Source: Nocardiopsis sinuspersici (lineage in GTDB: Bacteria > Actinomycetota > Actinomycetes > Streptosporangiales > Streptosporangiaceae). From it: 64,000 nt of DNA. The stretch spans positions 124,001 to 188,000 of the forward strand of contig VWVT01000009.1 of the NCBI GenBank assembly GCA_008638415.1, read 5' to 3'. Of this stretch, positions 30,483 to 39,549 are shown in pieces. A program made the translations under genes and the position numbers. The notes under the pieces were generated by a model, which saw only the letters and a program-made list of their open reading frames with translations, made no database searches and was not told the DNA's origin. Position 1 is the stretch's first letter. Each line of letters starts with the position of its first letter.

Positions 30483-31434
30483 GTTCGGTGTCCTCGACGA
30501 GATCTTCCGGAGCCACCTCCGCGTTAGCAAGGACCGAGTGCACCGTGTCCATCAACTCGCTGATCCCTCCCACCACGTGGACGCCCGGTCTGCGAGCGTA
30601 TTCGCGGGCCCAGGTATTCGTCAGCAGCTCTCGCGGAAGAATCACCGGCCTGCCGTGTTGAAGGGCCATGCGCGCCTGGATCCGTGCACCGCTGTGTTCC
30701 CCGGCCTCGACGACGACCGTGGCGGCGGCGTAACCACTCATCACCGCGTTTCTCATGGGAAAGCTCTGCCTGGTCGGCGGTGCGTCAGGCAGGAACTGAC
30801 TGAGCAGAAGCCCTCTGACCGCGATCTCGTCCTGGAGGGCCCTGTTCTCGGGAGGGTAGTAGCGATCGATACCGGTACCGATCACGGCGACCGTACGGCC
30901 TCCGTAGCTCAGGGCGGTCCTGTGAGCCATGGTGTCGATCCCGGAAGCCAGGCCGCTCACCACGGTGATGCCCTCCCGGGCCAGTTCCCTGGCGATGCTC
31001 CCCGTGACCTCCAGTCCCCGGTCGGACGCCTTGCGCGATCCGACCACGGCTATCGCCCGACGCTCGTCCGGGACAACCGTGCCCCGGGTGAAGACCACTG
31101 GTGGCATTTCGTGTACATCCCTGAGCTGAAGCGGATAGCCGTCCTCCCAGAAGGCGTGGATCCCGACATCGTGGGAGACACACCAGCCGACCAGCTCCCG
31201 GGCCTTTGTGAGAGCCGACCGAACGGGGTCCTTCTCCAGCTCGAACAGTGTCTCCCCCTGCCCCAGAGCGTTCATCAGGGCTTGGTGGGCGCTGGTCGTC
31301 TCAAGGACGTCCGTGACAGCTCTGCGCCAACTGACTCGACCGCTCAGGAGGAGGGCGAGCAGGGAAACCCGTTCCTCACTCTGCTTCATGTCTCCAAGGC
31401 TAGAACGCCTGTCCTGTTCATCGGCCCCAGACAC
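30472..31434 (-). CDS. DprA/Smf-like DNA-processing protein (SLOG fold)
   Basis: 320 residues. The Rossmann-like DprA domain is clear: AIAVVGSRKASDRG, VSGLASGIDTMAHRTAL, GGRTVAVIGTGIDRYYPPEN, FPMRNAVMSG and VVEAGEHSGARIQARMAL. DprA binds single-stranded DNA and loads RecA; SLOG-fold paralogues also serve as nucleotide sensors in defence systems. The C-terminal winged helix of housekeeping DprA is not evident. The GTG at 31434 is preferred because GGAGGGGAGG ends about 6 bases upstream. Lower GC, pairing with a PRTase and an upstream LexA-type box suggest an acquired, DNA-damage-induced pair rather than the housekeeping dprA. Confidence 0.82.
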   Translation of the reverse strand: MSGADEQDRRSSLGDMKQSEERVSLLALLLSGRVSWRRAVTDVLETTSAHQALMNALGQGETLFELEKDPVRSALTKARELVGWCVSHDVGIHAFWEDGYPLQLRDVHEMPPVVFTRGTVVPDERRAIAVVGSRKASDRGLEVTGSIARELAREGITVVSGLASGIDTMAHRTALSYGGRTVAVIGTGIDRYYPPENRALQDEIAVRGLLLSQFLPDAPPTRQSFPMRNAVMSGYAAATVVVEAGEHSGARIQARMALQHGRPVILPRELLTNTWAREYARRPGVHVVGGISELMDTVHSVLANAEVAPEDLVEDTELVW

Positions 31435-31475
31435 TGTCTTCCTCCCCTCCTTCGGAACACAAAGCAAACTACATA

Positions 31476-31487
31476 GAACACATGTTC
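31476..31487. promoter_or_regulatory. LexA/SOS box upstream of the DprA-PRTase pair
   Basis: GAACACATGTTC on the plus strand (GAACATGTGTTC in the direction of the operon) fits the Gram-positive SOS box core GAAC-N4-GTTC, including the R/Y positions. It sits 42 bases before the GTG of the DprA-like gene, in an AT-rich promoter-like stretch. Confidence 0.7.
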
Positions 31488-31552
31488 CAATATTACGACG
31501 ACAAAATCGATACCTGAAGGTCATGACGGTGGGCGTGGACGGTCTGCACCGC

Positions 31553-31816
31553 TCAGCCACGTTCGTCGTCCCCGATCCGGTCCTCGCCGCCGAAGAACTC
31601 GTCGGCGTCCTCCCGTATCCGCACGTAGTCCACCCGGGGAAGCCTGCGGTGACGCTCCATGAGCTCTTCCGCGCTGGGGAGCCGACGGCGTGTGACAGGG
31701 CTTACCTGGGCCACCTCGACCCTGTTGCGGGTCACATGGAAGCTCTCGCCCGCTTCCACCTGGTCCATGATGGAGGCCGCGTTGTTGCGGAACTCGCGCT
31801 GGATGATGGTCTTCAT
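31553..31816 (-). CDS. Phd/YefM-type antitoxin, toxin partner not found
   Basis: 87 residues. The N-terminal fold MKTIIQREFRNNAASIMDQV followed by AGESFHVTRNRVEVAQVSPV is the Phd/YefM DNA-binding domain, and the tail is charged and probably disordered, as expected for toxin neutralisation. A toxin gene would be expected directly downstream, but after its stop (31553) the DNA runs into the promoter and start of the DprA-like gene. A GTG at 31560 opens a frame that simply continues into that gene and has no PIN, Doc or RelE features. It may be orphaned, or may act on a distant toxin. Confidence 0.72.
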   Translation of the reverse strand: MKTIIQREFRNNAASIMDQVEAGESFHVTRNRVEVAQVSPVTRRRLPSAEELMERHRRLPRVDYVRIREDADEFFGGEDRIGDDERG

Positions 31817-31937
31817 AGTCTGATTGCGGCTCTCCGTGTCCCGGTGTGCTACACATCTTCTCCCGGCACTGTCGGAGCACATCCTGGGCGCGTTCCTCCC
31901 TGCACACCGCGCGGTCCCCGCGGTCCGGATCCGCGCG

Positions 31938-32921
31938 TCAGGCGCCGAGCAGGCGGGCCTCCTTCTCTGGGGCCAGGCCGACCCGGGGGCGGTCGGGGCG
32001 TTGCGGGACCGGACCGTCCAGAGAGCGCATCCAGGCCCAGGTGTCGGCGACGGTCTCGGCCACGGGGCGGCAGCGCAGCCCGGTGGCGAGCGCCTTGGAC
32101 ACGTCGCCCCGGTGCAAAGCCCCGTGCGTCTCGCCGGGCGGCAGCCAGATCGGCAGCTCGGTCCACGGCTGGATCCCCGCGTCGAGGATGGCCCCGGGGT
32201 CGGTCCAGCGCAGTTCGGCGTCGGAGCCGGTGACCGCCGCGCAGGCCTCCAGCAGCTCCCCGGTGGTGGTGTGTCCGGGCGGGCTCACCAGGTTGAAGGG
32301 GCCGCCCAGACCCTTCTCGACCGCGTCGAGGGTCCAGGCGGCCAGGTCGCGCGCGTCCACGTACTGCAACGGCAGGTCGCGCGGTCCGGGCGCCAGGACC
32401 GGACCGCCCCGGGCGATGCGCCCCAGCCACCAGGGAAGGCGGCCGATGTTCTCGTGCGGACCGAGGATGAGCCCGGCCCGTACGGACAGCGCGCGGTCGC
32501 CGAAGGCGGACTCGGCTGCCAGCTCACCGCCCCGTTTGGCCCGTGCGTAGTCGGTGCCGTCGTCCTCGGGGGAGGCGTCCACGACCGGCCCGTCCTCGTC
32601 CAGCCCCGCCCGGGCGGGAGAGGTGTAGACGGACCGGCTGGAGACGTAGGCGTAGTGCCCGGCCCGGCCGGCGAGCAGCCGCGCGGCGTCGGCCACCGCC
32701 GACGGGGCGCCCGCCCAGGTGTCGACGACGGCGTCCCACCGGCCCGGCGCCAGGGCGTCGAGCCCGCCCTCCTCGGTGCGGTCCCCGTGGAGGACGGTGG
32801 TGCCCGAGGGCGCGGCGTGCCCGCCGCGGTGGAAGACGGTGACGTCCCAGTCCCTGGCGAGCGCGTCCTCCACGACGGCTCGTCCCACGAACTCGGTGCC
32901 ACCCAGAACCAGGAGTCTCAT
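31938..32921 (-). CDS. NAD(P)-dependent epimerase/reductase-like protein
   Basis: 327 residues, extended short-chain dehydrogenase type. The Rossmann motif LVLGGTEFVGRAVV (GxxxxxG form) begins the protein; YVSSRSVYTS supplies the conserved Ser region, and the YxxxK pair is DYARAKRGGE. This group is often annotated as mRNA-binding-like or UDP-glucose 4-epimerase-like reductases; the substrate is unknown. It appears monocistronic, separated from the ABC permease stop (33057) by a terminator hairpin. Confidence 0.85.
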   Translation of the reverse strand: MRLLVLGGTEFVGRAVVEDALARDWDVTVFHRGGHAAPSGTTVLHGDRTEEGGLDALAPGRWDAVVDTWAGAPSAVADAARLLAGRAGHYAYVSSRSVYTSPARAGLDEDGPVVDASPEDDGTDYARAKRGGELAAESAFGDRALSVRAGLILGPHENIGRLPWWLGRIARGGPVLAPGPRDLPLQYVDARDLAAWTLDAVEKGLGGPFNLVSPPGHTTTGELLEACAAVTGSDAELRWTDPGAILDAGIQPWTELPIWLPPGETHGALHRGDVSKALATGLRCRPVAETVADTWAWMRSLDGPVPQRPDRPRVGLAPEKEARLLGA

Positions 32922-32999
32922 GGCGGGCAGTCTGTCGGCTCGCGGTCCGCCGCGCCAGGGTTTCCTGCCCAGGGCAGAACCGCGCGGGGGGCACGGCCG

Positions 33000-33040
33000 G
33001 CGGGGCGCGCCCTCCGATCCGCTCGGAGGAGGCGCCCCGC
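33000..33040 (-). terminator. Terminator hairpin after the ABC-2 exporter operon
   Basis: Outer 9-pair stem (33000-33008 with 33032-33040) and inner 6-pair stem CCTCCG/CGGAGG (33011-33016 with 33024-33029), separated by a small internal loop. It lies just downstream of the permease stop. Confidence 0.6.
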
Positions 33041-33056
33041 GGGGCCGCGCGTGCCC

Positions 33057-33824
33057 TCAGACCACGTCGCGGCGGAGCGTGGTGACCGAGGCCAGCGCGA
33101 TGGCCACGGCGGCGTAGCCCACCAGGACCAGGGCGGCGCCCCACACCGGGAGCAGGTCCGCGGCGCCGAAGCCGTAGTCGACCCCCGTGTCGTAGAGCGC
33201 GGAGACCGCGCCGCCGGGCATCCACTTGCCGACGTCCTGGAGCTGGGGGACGACGACGAGGATCGGCTCCAGCATGAACACCCACAGGACGCTGACCACC
33301 AGCGCGGCGACCTGGTTGCGGATCAGCGCGCCGATACCCACGCCGATCATGGCGTAGACGGCGTAGGCGGCCACGGAGCCGACGAGGATGCGCGGCACCT
33401 GGTTGTCGACCAGGTTCAGCTCTCCTCCCCCGCTCAGGATGGAGGCGCCCGCGGCGAGCGCGGAGATCCCGACGACGACCACGCCGAACAGGAGGCTGAC
33501 CAGGACCGCGGCCACGACCTTGGACAGGACCACGGGCAGGCGCCGGGGACTGGTCAGGAAGGTGACGTTGATGGTGCGGTGCTGGTACTCCGACGTCACC
33601 ATCATGATGCCGACGACCATGGTGAACAGGGTCCCGGAGGCCCCCACCGGCCAGACGGACCCGGCGTACTCGGTGCTGTCGCGGCTGAGGCCGTCCTCCA
33701 TCCCCGAGGCGAGGATCGAGATGCCCAGTGACAGGGCCACCCAGGCCAGTGAGGCCAGGAGCAGGATCCACCAGATCCGGGTGGTGAAGACCTTGCGGAG
33801 TTCGGACTTGACGAGCGCGGTCAC
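33057..33824 (-). CDS. ABC-2 type permease
   Basis: 255 residues, six hydrophobic spans (first at about 18-40). It begins MTALVKSELRKVFTTRIWW, the usual ABC-2 amphipathic start, and contains SEYQHRTINVTFLTSPRR between spans 2 and 3, typical of NatB/YhgE-like exporters. The start overlaps the ATPase stop by four bases (ATGA), so the two subunits are translated together. Confidence 0.87.
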   Translation of the reverse strand: MTALVKSELRKVFTTRIWWILLLASLAWVALSLGISILASGMEDGLSRDSTEYAGSVWPVGASGTLFTMVVGIMMVTSEYQHRTINVTFLTSPRRLPVVLSKVVAAVLVSLLFGVVVVGISALAAGASILSGGGELNLVDNQVPRILVGSVAAYAVYAMIGVGIGALIRNQVAALVVSVLWVFMLEPILVVVPQLQDVGKWMPGGAVSALYDTGVDYGFGAADLLPVWGAALVLVGYAAVAIALASVTTLRRDVV

Positions 33825-34558
33825 TTGGAGTCTCCAACCGGGTGGGCGGCCGTCCCCGCGGAGGTGAGGCGGAGGAAGGCGTCGTGCAGGCTCTCACCGT
33901 CGCCGGTGACCTCGCCGAGGGTTCCCTGGTGGACCAGCCGGCCCCTGGCGATGATGACGACGTCGTCGACGGTCTGTTCGACCTCGGCCAGGACGTGGCT
34001 GGACACGAGGACCGCCACCCCCTTCTCGTGCGCCTGGTGGCGCAGGAACCTGCGCAGCCACTCGATGCCCTCCGGGTCCAGCCCGTTGGCGGGCTCGTCC
34101 AGGATCAGCACCCCGGGATCGCCCAGGAGCGCCCCGGCCAGGGACAGGCGCTGGCGCATGCCCATCGAGTAGCCGCCGACCCGCTTGTCCCCGGCCTCGG
34201 CGATCCCGACCTCGGCGAGCACCTCGTCGGCCCGTGAGCCCGGCAGGCCCGCGGCGTCGCACATGACGCGCAGGTGGTTGCGGCCGGAGCGGCCCGGGTG
34301 CAGGTTGGTGGCCTCCAGCACCGCGCCGACCTCGGTCAGCGGGTTGGGCAGGCTCGCGTAGGAACGACCGTTGACCAGCCCCTCGCCGCCGTCCGGCCGG
34401 ACCAGGCCCAGCAGGCACCGCAGGGTGGTGGTCTTGCCCGCGCCGTTGGGTCCCAGGAAACCGGTGACCGTGCCCGCCTCCACCGTGAAGGAGACCCGGT
34501 CGACCGCCTGGTGGCCGCGGAAGGCCTTGGATACTTCCCTTATCTCGATCGCTGACAT
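33821..34558 (-). CDS. ABC transporter ATP-binding protein
   Basis: 245 residues. Walker A GPNGAGKTT, signature YSMGMRQRLSLAGAL, Walker B GVLILDEPANGLDP and switch His in VSSHVLAEVE are present. It is the short NatA/BcrA-type subunit for the permease at 33057. The substrate is unknown; such pairs often give peptide-antibiotic resistance. AGGAAA lies just upstream of the ATG. Confidence 0.9.
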   Translation of the reverse strand: MSAIEIREVSKAFRGHQAVDRVSFTVEAGTVTGFLGPNGAGKTTTLRCLLGLVRPDGGEGLVNGRSYASLPNPLTEVGAVLEATNLHPGRSGRNHLRVMCDAAGLPGSRADEVLAEVGIAEAGDKRVGGYSMGMRQRLSLAGALLGDPGVLILDEPANGLDPEGIEWLRRFLRHQAHEKGVAVLVSSHVLAEVEQTVDDVVIIARGRLVHQGTLGEVTGDGESLHDAFLRLTSAGTAAHPVGDSK

Positions 34559-34960
34559 TTCCTACGCTTTCCTAGGGGAATGGCAGGGCGAACCGTCGGA
34601 CGGTGATATCCGTGTCCCCGTCCCGTTCCCTCGTTCTCCGGCGCCCGCAAGGAGGCTAACAAGAATGCGCGGGCGTTCTCCGGCGGCCGGAGGGCCCGGA
34701 CCCGACCGCCGCCGCACATGACTTTCGTGGGTGGTGAACCGCCGGGTCCAGCGGATACGTCCCAGGAGCCGGGGACACGGCGGCGCGCCGGGCGGTGGCG
34801 CCGCCGGGCCGGGAAAGGCCCGTACCGTGAACGGCATATCCTTCGGCACACCGGCACACGTCTTTCGATGTGCCGCCCCGGAGGAAAAGCGGCGAAGGCC
34901 CCCGATGAGCGTCCCGGAGAAAGCCGACGGCCCCTCGGAAAATGGCCGCATGCGGCCAGG
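34559..34960. other. Intergenic region between ABC exporter and sigma factor
   Basis: About 400 bases, both flanking genes on the minus strand. No credible gene. It must hold the exporter promoter (an AT-richer stretch at about 34560-34680, including the imperfect palindrome GAATGC-N4-GCGTTC near 34664) and the end of the sigma-factor transcript. Confidence 0.4.
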
Positions 34961-36229
<1,269 letters not shown>

Positions 36230-36800
36230 GGGGTCATCTCAGCACCACCGGCCGCCTCACCGCAAGCCTGGTCGGGGCCGGCTCCCCGCCCTCACGTACA
36301 CACCTCCCTCCTTTTTGGAACACCACGGAAAACGCGTCGAGTCACGACCGGAACCCGGATCCACAATCCGTTCACGGATCCGCGTTCCCCGTGCGCGGAA
36401 TCCACCGGGGAGGGGTTTAGGGGAGAACGGACAATGGCGTCCTACGGGCACGCCCGCATTCATTAACCCTGGAATACGCTTCCCCGGGATAAACATCCGA
36501 TCCCGGGATGTCGTGAACAGGTGGGACGCCGCCGAAGCCGGCCGGAAAGGGAGGGGTTCGGTGACCGATCGGGGCGTGGAGTGGCAGGTGGGACGGGTGG
36601 TGATTCTCCGCGCGTGATGCCGAGCCTCGCCCCCCTCGGCCGCGTCGGCGCGGTGATATCGTCCGGAACATCCGGTCGCGCACTGAGTCGATGAATTCCG
36701 TAGATCCCAGATCCGAACGCCCCGAATCCGCGTCCCGAATATGAGCGGCCCGTACCGGGCAGCCGAGCAGAGTTCCCCCACTCACAGAAGGAAGCAGGCC
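36230..36800. other. Intergenic region upstream of the FHA-flavoprotein gene
   Basis: About 570 bases with lower GC than the genes on either side. No credible gene; the open frames here have random composition. It contains two CGGATCC copies 19 bases apart (36356 and 36375) and two CCCGGGAT copies 19 bases apart (36483 and 36502), the second inside the palindrome ATCCCGGGAT (36500-36509). The plus-strand promoter for the flavoprotein gene must be here. Confidence 0.4.
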
Positions 36801-38669
36801 GTGTCGTTCTTCATCGTCGGGTGTGAAGGCCCCTTCTCCCAGCAGCGGTTCCCCGTCGGCGACGTACCGGTCACCTTCGGCCGCCACGCCGGCAACAGCG
36901 TGGTGGTCGTCAGCAAGGTGGCCTCGCGCTTCCACGCGGAGATCGTCCGCGAGGGGGACGAACACGTCCTGTACGACCGGGAGAGCAGCAACGGGACGAC
37001 GGTCAACGGGGAGGAGACGACGTCGCACGTCCTCCGGCCCGGCGACCTCGTCACGATCGGCGACGAGACGTTCCGCTGGGAGTTCTCCGAGACGCCGGCG
37101 GAGGCCGACGGCCCCCCGGTGACCCAGATGTTCGTACGGTCCGCCGTGGTCTCGGGCCCGGTCCTGCACGTCGCGGTCTCGGGCGGCGGCCCCGTCGGAC
37201 TGGCCCTCGCCCTGTTGCTCGAACACCTCATCGGCCCCCAGGTGGTCGTCACCGTCTACGACGGGCGCTGGACCCGGGACGGGTCACGCGTCGTGTGGAA
37301 GGACGAGAGGCAGGGCAACGTCCGGCGCCAGCAGGTCGTGACGGTCCAGAGCCGCCAGTACCTCAACCTCTCCGAGGAGATGCGGGACCGGCTGTTCGAC
37401 GCCGGCTCCTACACCGAGATGTGGCCCGCGGGCCCCGACTCGATCCGCGGGTACGGCCCGCGCAACATCCGCATCTCCCGCGTCGAGGACGTCCTGCTGG
37501 AGATGGCCAACGAGAGGCCCCGCCGTATCCGGCTCGTGCCCGAGGAGTTCGACGCGGCCGGGCACCACCAGGTCGTGGCCGACAGCCACGTGCTCGCCGT
37601 GTGCGAGGGGGCGGGCTCACGCACACGCGCGTACTTCACCGACAAGTTCGGCCAGGCCGACAGGACGATCTACTCCCTGGGCGGCGAGCACGTCCAGGAC
37701 GTCGTGCTGGGCCTGCGCGTCAGGTCCGACCTGACGGACCCCACCACCGTCCTGCTGACCGTGGCCCAGAACCGCTTCCTGCTGAACTCGCTGCGCGGCG
37801 AGGGCTTCCTCAACATGCGCCTGACCGACGCCGAGGCCGGGGAGGTCGTCGGGATCGACCCCGTCCGGCAGGTGTTCCAGGAGTGCGTCGCCTCGCGCCC
37901 GTGCGTGATGGGGCGCGACGGCCACGGCGACTTCGCCTGCCCGACCCACAGCACGCTGTTCCTCCCCGCCATGGTCGGGGGCTCGGCCCTGTGGAAGCGC
38001 GTGCGGCAGGGGCTGGCGCTCTTCGGCGTGGCCGAGGACAACCTCAGCGCCGTGACCGCCTTCCGGCTGAACATGGTCCAGCGGCCCCGGTTCACCGCCC
38101 AACTCCGTTCCACGACGCCGACCAGTCCGGGCACCTACGGGTTCCTGCTCGGTGACGCCGCCAACGCGATCCACTTCTGGCCCGGCCGCGGGCTCAACAG
38201 CGGACTGGCCTCGGCCATCTCGCTGGCGCGCTCGCTCAGCAGCGCGTGGAGCGGCAGGCCCTTCCGCGACGCCGACTTCATCCGCCACGAGGCGGCGATG
38301 TCGATGTTGCAGTACCGGCACAAGAGCCGTGCGTGGAAGGCGATGGTGACCACCGACGAGGACGGGGCGGTGTGCACGTTCAAGGACAGGATCGCCCGCA
38401 GCATGGACGAGGAGGGCCCCGGCCGCGAGGCCGACCTGGAGACGATGATGGAGCGGCTGGGCGCGATCCGCGAGCGGCTGTCCCCGCGCGTTCCGGGCAT
38501 GCCCGACGACGTGTCCCTGAGGAACCACCTGTGCCTCCTGGACGACGAGACCCTGCGCTCCCTGGTGGCCGGCGGCCCGTGGGACACGCTGGCCGTGGGC
38601 GGCGAGGAGGTCGACATCGACATCTTCTACCGGGACGAGGCACAGGCCGTGCCCGCCGCGGAGGCCTGA
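36801..38669 (+). CDS. FHA domain fused to FAD-dependent monooxygenase-like protein
   Basis: 622 residues. The N-terminal FHA domain (about 5-98) has all phosphothreonine-binding hallmarks: GRHAGN (27-32), SRFH (42-45) and SSNGTTVNG (62-70). After a short linker, a flavoprotein begins with the dinucleotide-binding motif VSGGGPVGLALALLLE (126-141); the late FAD motif LLGDAANAIHFWPGRGLNSG lies near 447-466, as in aromatic hydroxylases and squalene-epoxidase-like enzymes. The fusion suggests a flavoenzyme recruited to Thr-phosphorylated partners of Ser/Thr kinases. The GTG at 36801 has AAGGA about 9-10 bases upstream, preferred over an ATG at 36741. It stands between the sigma factor and its DGPF partner, in opposite orientation. 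Confidence 0.85.
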   Translation: MSFFIVGCEGPFSQQRFPVGDVPVTFGRHAGNSVVVVSKVASRFHAEIVREGDEHVLYDRESSNGTTVNGEETTSHVLRPGDLVTIGDETFRWEFSETPAEADGPPVTQMFVRSAVVSGPVLHVAVSGGGPVGLALALLLEHLIGPQVVVTVYDGRWTRDGSRVVWKDERQGNVRRQQVVTVQSRQYLNLSEEMRDRLFDAGSYTEMWPAGPDSIRGYGPRNIRISRVEDVLLEMANERPRRIRLVPEEFDAAGHHQVVADSHVLAVCEGAGSRTRAYFTDKFGQADRTIYSLGGEHVQDVVLGLRVRSDLTDPTTVLLTVAQNRFLLNSLRGEGFLNMRLTDAEAGEVVGIDPVRQVFQECVASRPCVMGRDGHGDFACPTHSTLFLPAMVGGSALWKRVRQGLALFGVAEDNLSAVTAFRLNMVQRPRFTAQLRSTTPTSPGTYGFLLGDAANAIHFWPGRGLNSGLASAISLARSLSSAWSGRPFRDADFIRHEAAMSMLQYRHKSRAWKAMVTTDEDGAVCTFKDRIARSMDEEGPGREADLETMMERLGAIRERLSPRVPGMPDDVSLRNHLCLLDDETLRSLVAGGPWDTLAVGGEEVDIDIFYRDEAQAVPAAEA

Positions 38670-38738
38670 GCCCGAGGAGGCGCGGAAAGGGACGGCGGGC
38701 GGCGGGCTCGACGCGCCGGCCGCCTCACCCCGTGTGCG

Positions 38739-38789
38739 GCGCCGGCGCGGCCCACGGGCTCGTCGGAGCACCGCGGGCCGCGCCGGCGC
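38739..38789. terminator. Bidirectional terminator hairpin
   Basis: A perfect 15-base-pair stem (arms 38739-38753 and 38775-38789, 21-base loop) between the convergent FHA-flavoprotein and DGPF genes. Confidence 0.75.
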
Positions 38790-38797
38790 GGGCGCGG

Positions 38798-39235
38798 TCA
38801 GCTCCCGTGCGCGTATCCCTCGGCGCGCAGCTCGCGCTCGCGCTCCTTCAGGTGCTCGGGCATGTCCTCGTGGTCGTCCATGTCGGCGATCCGGCGCAGC
38901 TGGAGCCGCATGGCGGTGTCGTCACCGGCGGGCGGGTGCGGGCAGCGCTTGGCCCATTCCAGGGCCTCCTCACGGGAGGAGACCTGGATGATCCAGTACC
39001 CGGCGATGAACTCCTTGGCCTCGACGAAGGGCCCGTCGGTGACGGCGGCCTCGCCGTTCCGGAAGGTGACGTAGGCGCCCTCGGAGGTGGGGGCGAGCCC
39101 CTCCCCGGCCAGCAGGATGCCCGCCTTGACCATCTCCTCGTTGTAGGCGGCCATGGCCTCGTAGACCTCGGATGCGGGCTCGTAGTCGGCCGCCTCGGTC
39201 TCCGGGCTGGACATGATCGACATCAGGTAGCGCAT
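38798..39235 (-). CDS. DGPF-domain (YCII-related) protein, ECF42 partner
   Basis: 145 residues. It begins MRYLMSIM and carries the name-giving motif DGPFVEAKEFIAGYWIIQV at about 70-88, followed by EALEWAKRCPHP. YCII-like proteins have a ferredoxin-like dimeric fold; their biochemical role with ECF42 is unknown, but they are the most conserved targets of ECF42 sigma factors. AGGAG lies 6-7 bases before the ATG at 39235. Fifty-odd bases upstream is a sequence with the promoter form recalled for ECF42 (TGTCGA, 17-base spacer, CGAC). Confidence 0.88.
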   Translation of the reverse strand: MRYLMSIMSSPETEAADYEPASEVYEAMAAYNEEMVKAGILLAGEGLAPTSEGAYVTFRNGEAAVTDGPFVEAKEFIAGYWIIQVSSREEALEWAKRCPHPPAGDDTAMRLQLRRIADMDDHEDMPEHLKERERELRAEGYAHGS

Positions 39236-39549
39236 GGCGTGCTCCTCTCGTGCGGTGGGGGGCTTCTCTGCCCCGCTCTCATCCACACGTCGAACGGCCC
39301 CGTGCCGGATCGACACCTCCCCCGAACTTTTTTCCGGACTCCTCCTCCCGGCCGCCGACCCGTCCCGCGAAGGTGTGCCGACCGGCGGGCACCGCCCGCA
39401 GGGACGCGGAGGGGGCGGGGTCCGGGGGCCCGGTGGCCACATGCGGCCACCGAGCCCCCGTCCGCGTCCCGCGCGCCGGGGTTCGGTAAAGTTCCAGCAC
39501 AGTCGGCACGGCCGACACTGCCGACGTGTTCGAGGGCGAGGGGTGACGG
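39236..39549. other. Divergent region DGPF / YqiJ-like, with a long hairpin
   Basis: 314 bases without a gene. The DGPF promoter lies at its left end. At 39424-39459 is a compound hairpin: outer GGGGGC/GCCCCC and inner GGTGGCC/GGCCACC separated by 2-base internal loops, with a 6-base apex ACATGC. Its position upstream of the plus-strand operon suggests a regulatory or read-through-blocking role. Confidence 0.5.
39289..39315 (-). promoter_or_regulatory. ECF42-type promoter of the DGPF gene
   Basis: On the minus strand TGTCGA (39315-39310), 17 bases, then CGAC (39292-39289), about 53 bases before the DGPF start. From memory, ECF42 promoters in Streptomyces have -35 TGTCGA and -10 CGA(T/C), so this is a direct match to the sigma factor encoded at 34961. 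Confidence 0.65.

Noticed and set aside
31434-31560. Possible toxin gene after the Phd-type antitoxin
   Set aside because: The short frame from 31560 has no PIN, Doc, RelE or Fic features and simply merges into the DprA-like frame.
36483-36509. CCCGGGAT repeats as an operator
   Set aside because: Two short GC-rich copies could arise by chance; no matching regulator or symmetry beyond 10 bases, so listed only as content of the intergenic region.
36257-36781. 174-residue minus-strand open frame in the gap before the FHA-flavoprotein gene
   Set aside because: No domain, no plausible ribosome site and composition unlike real proteins here; treated as intergenic.
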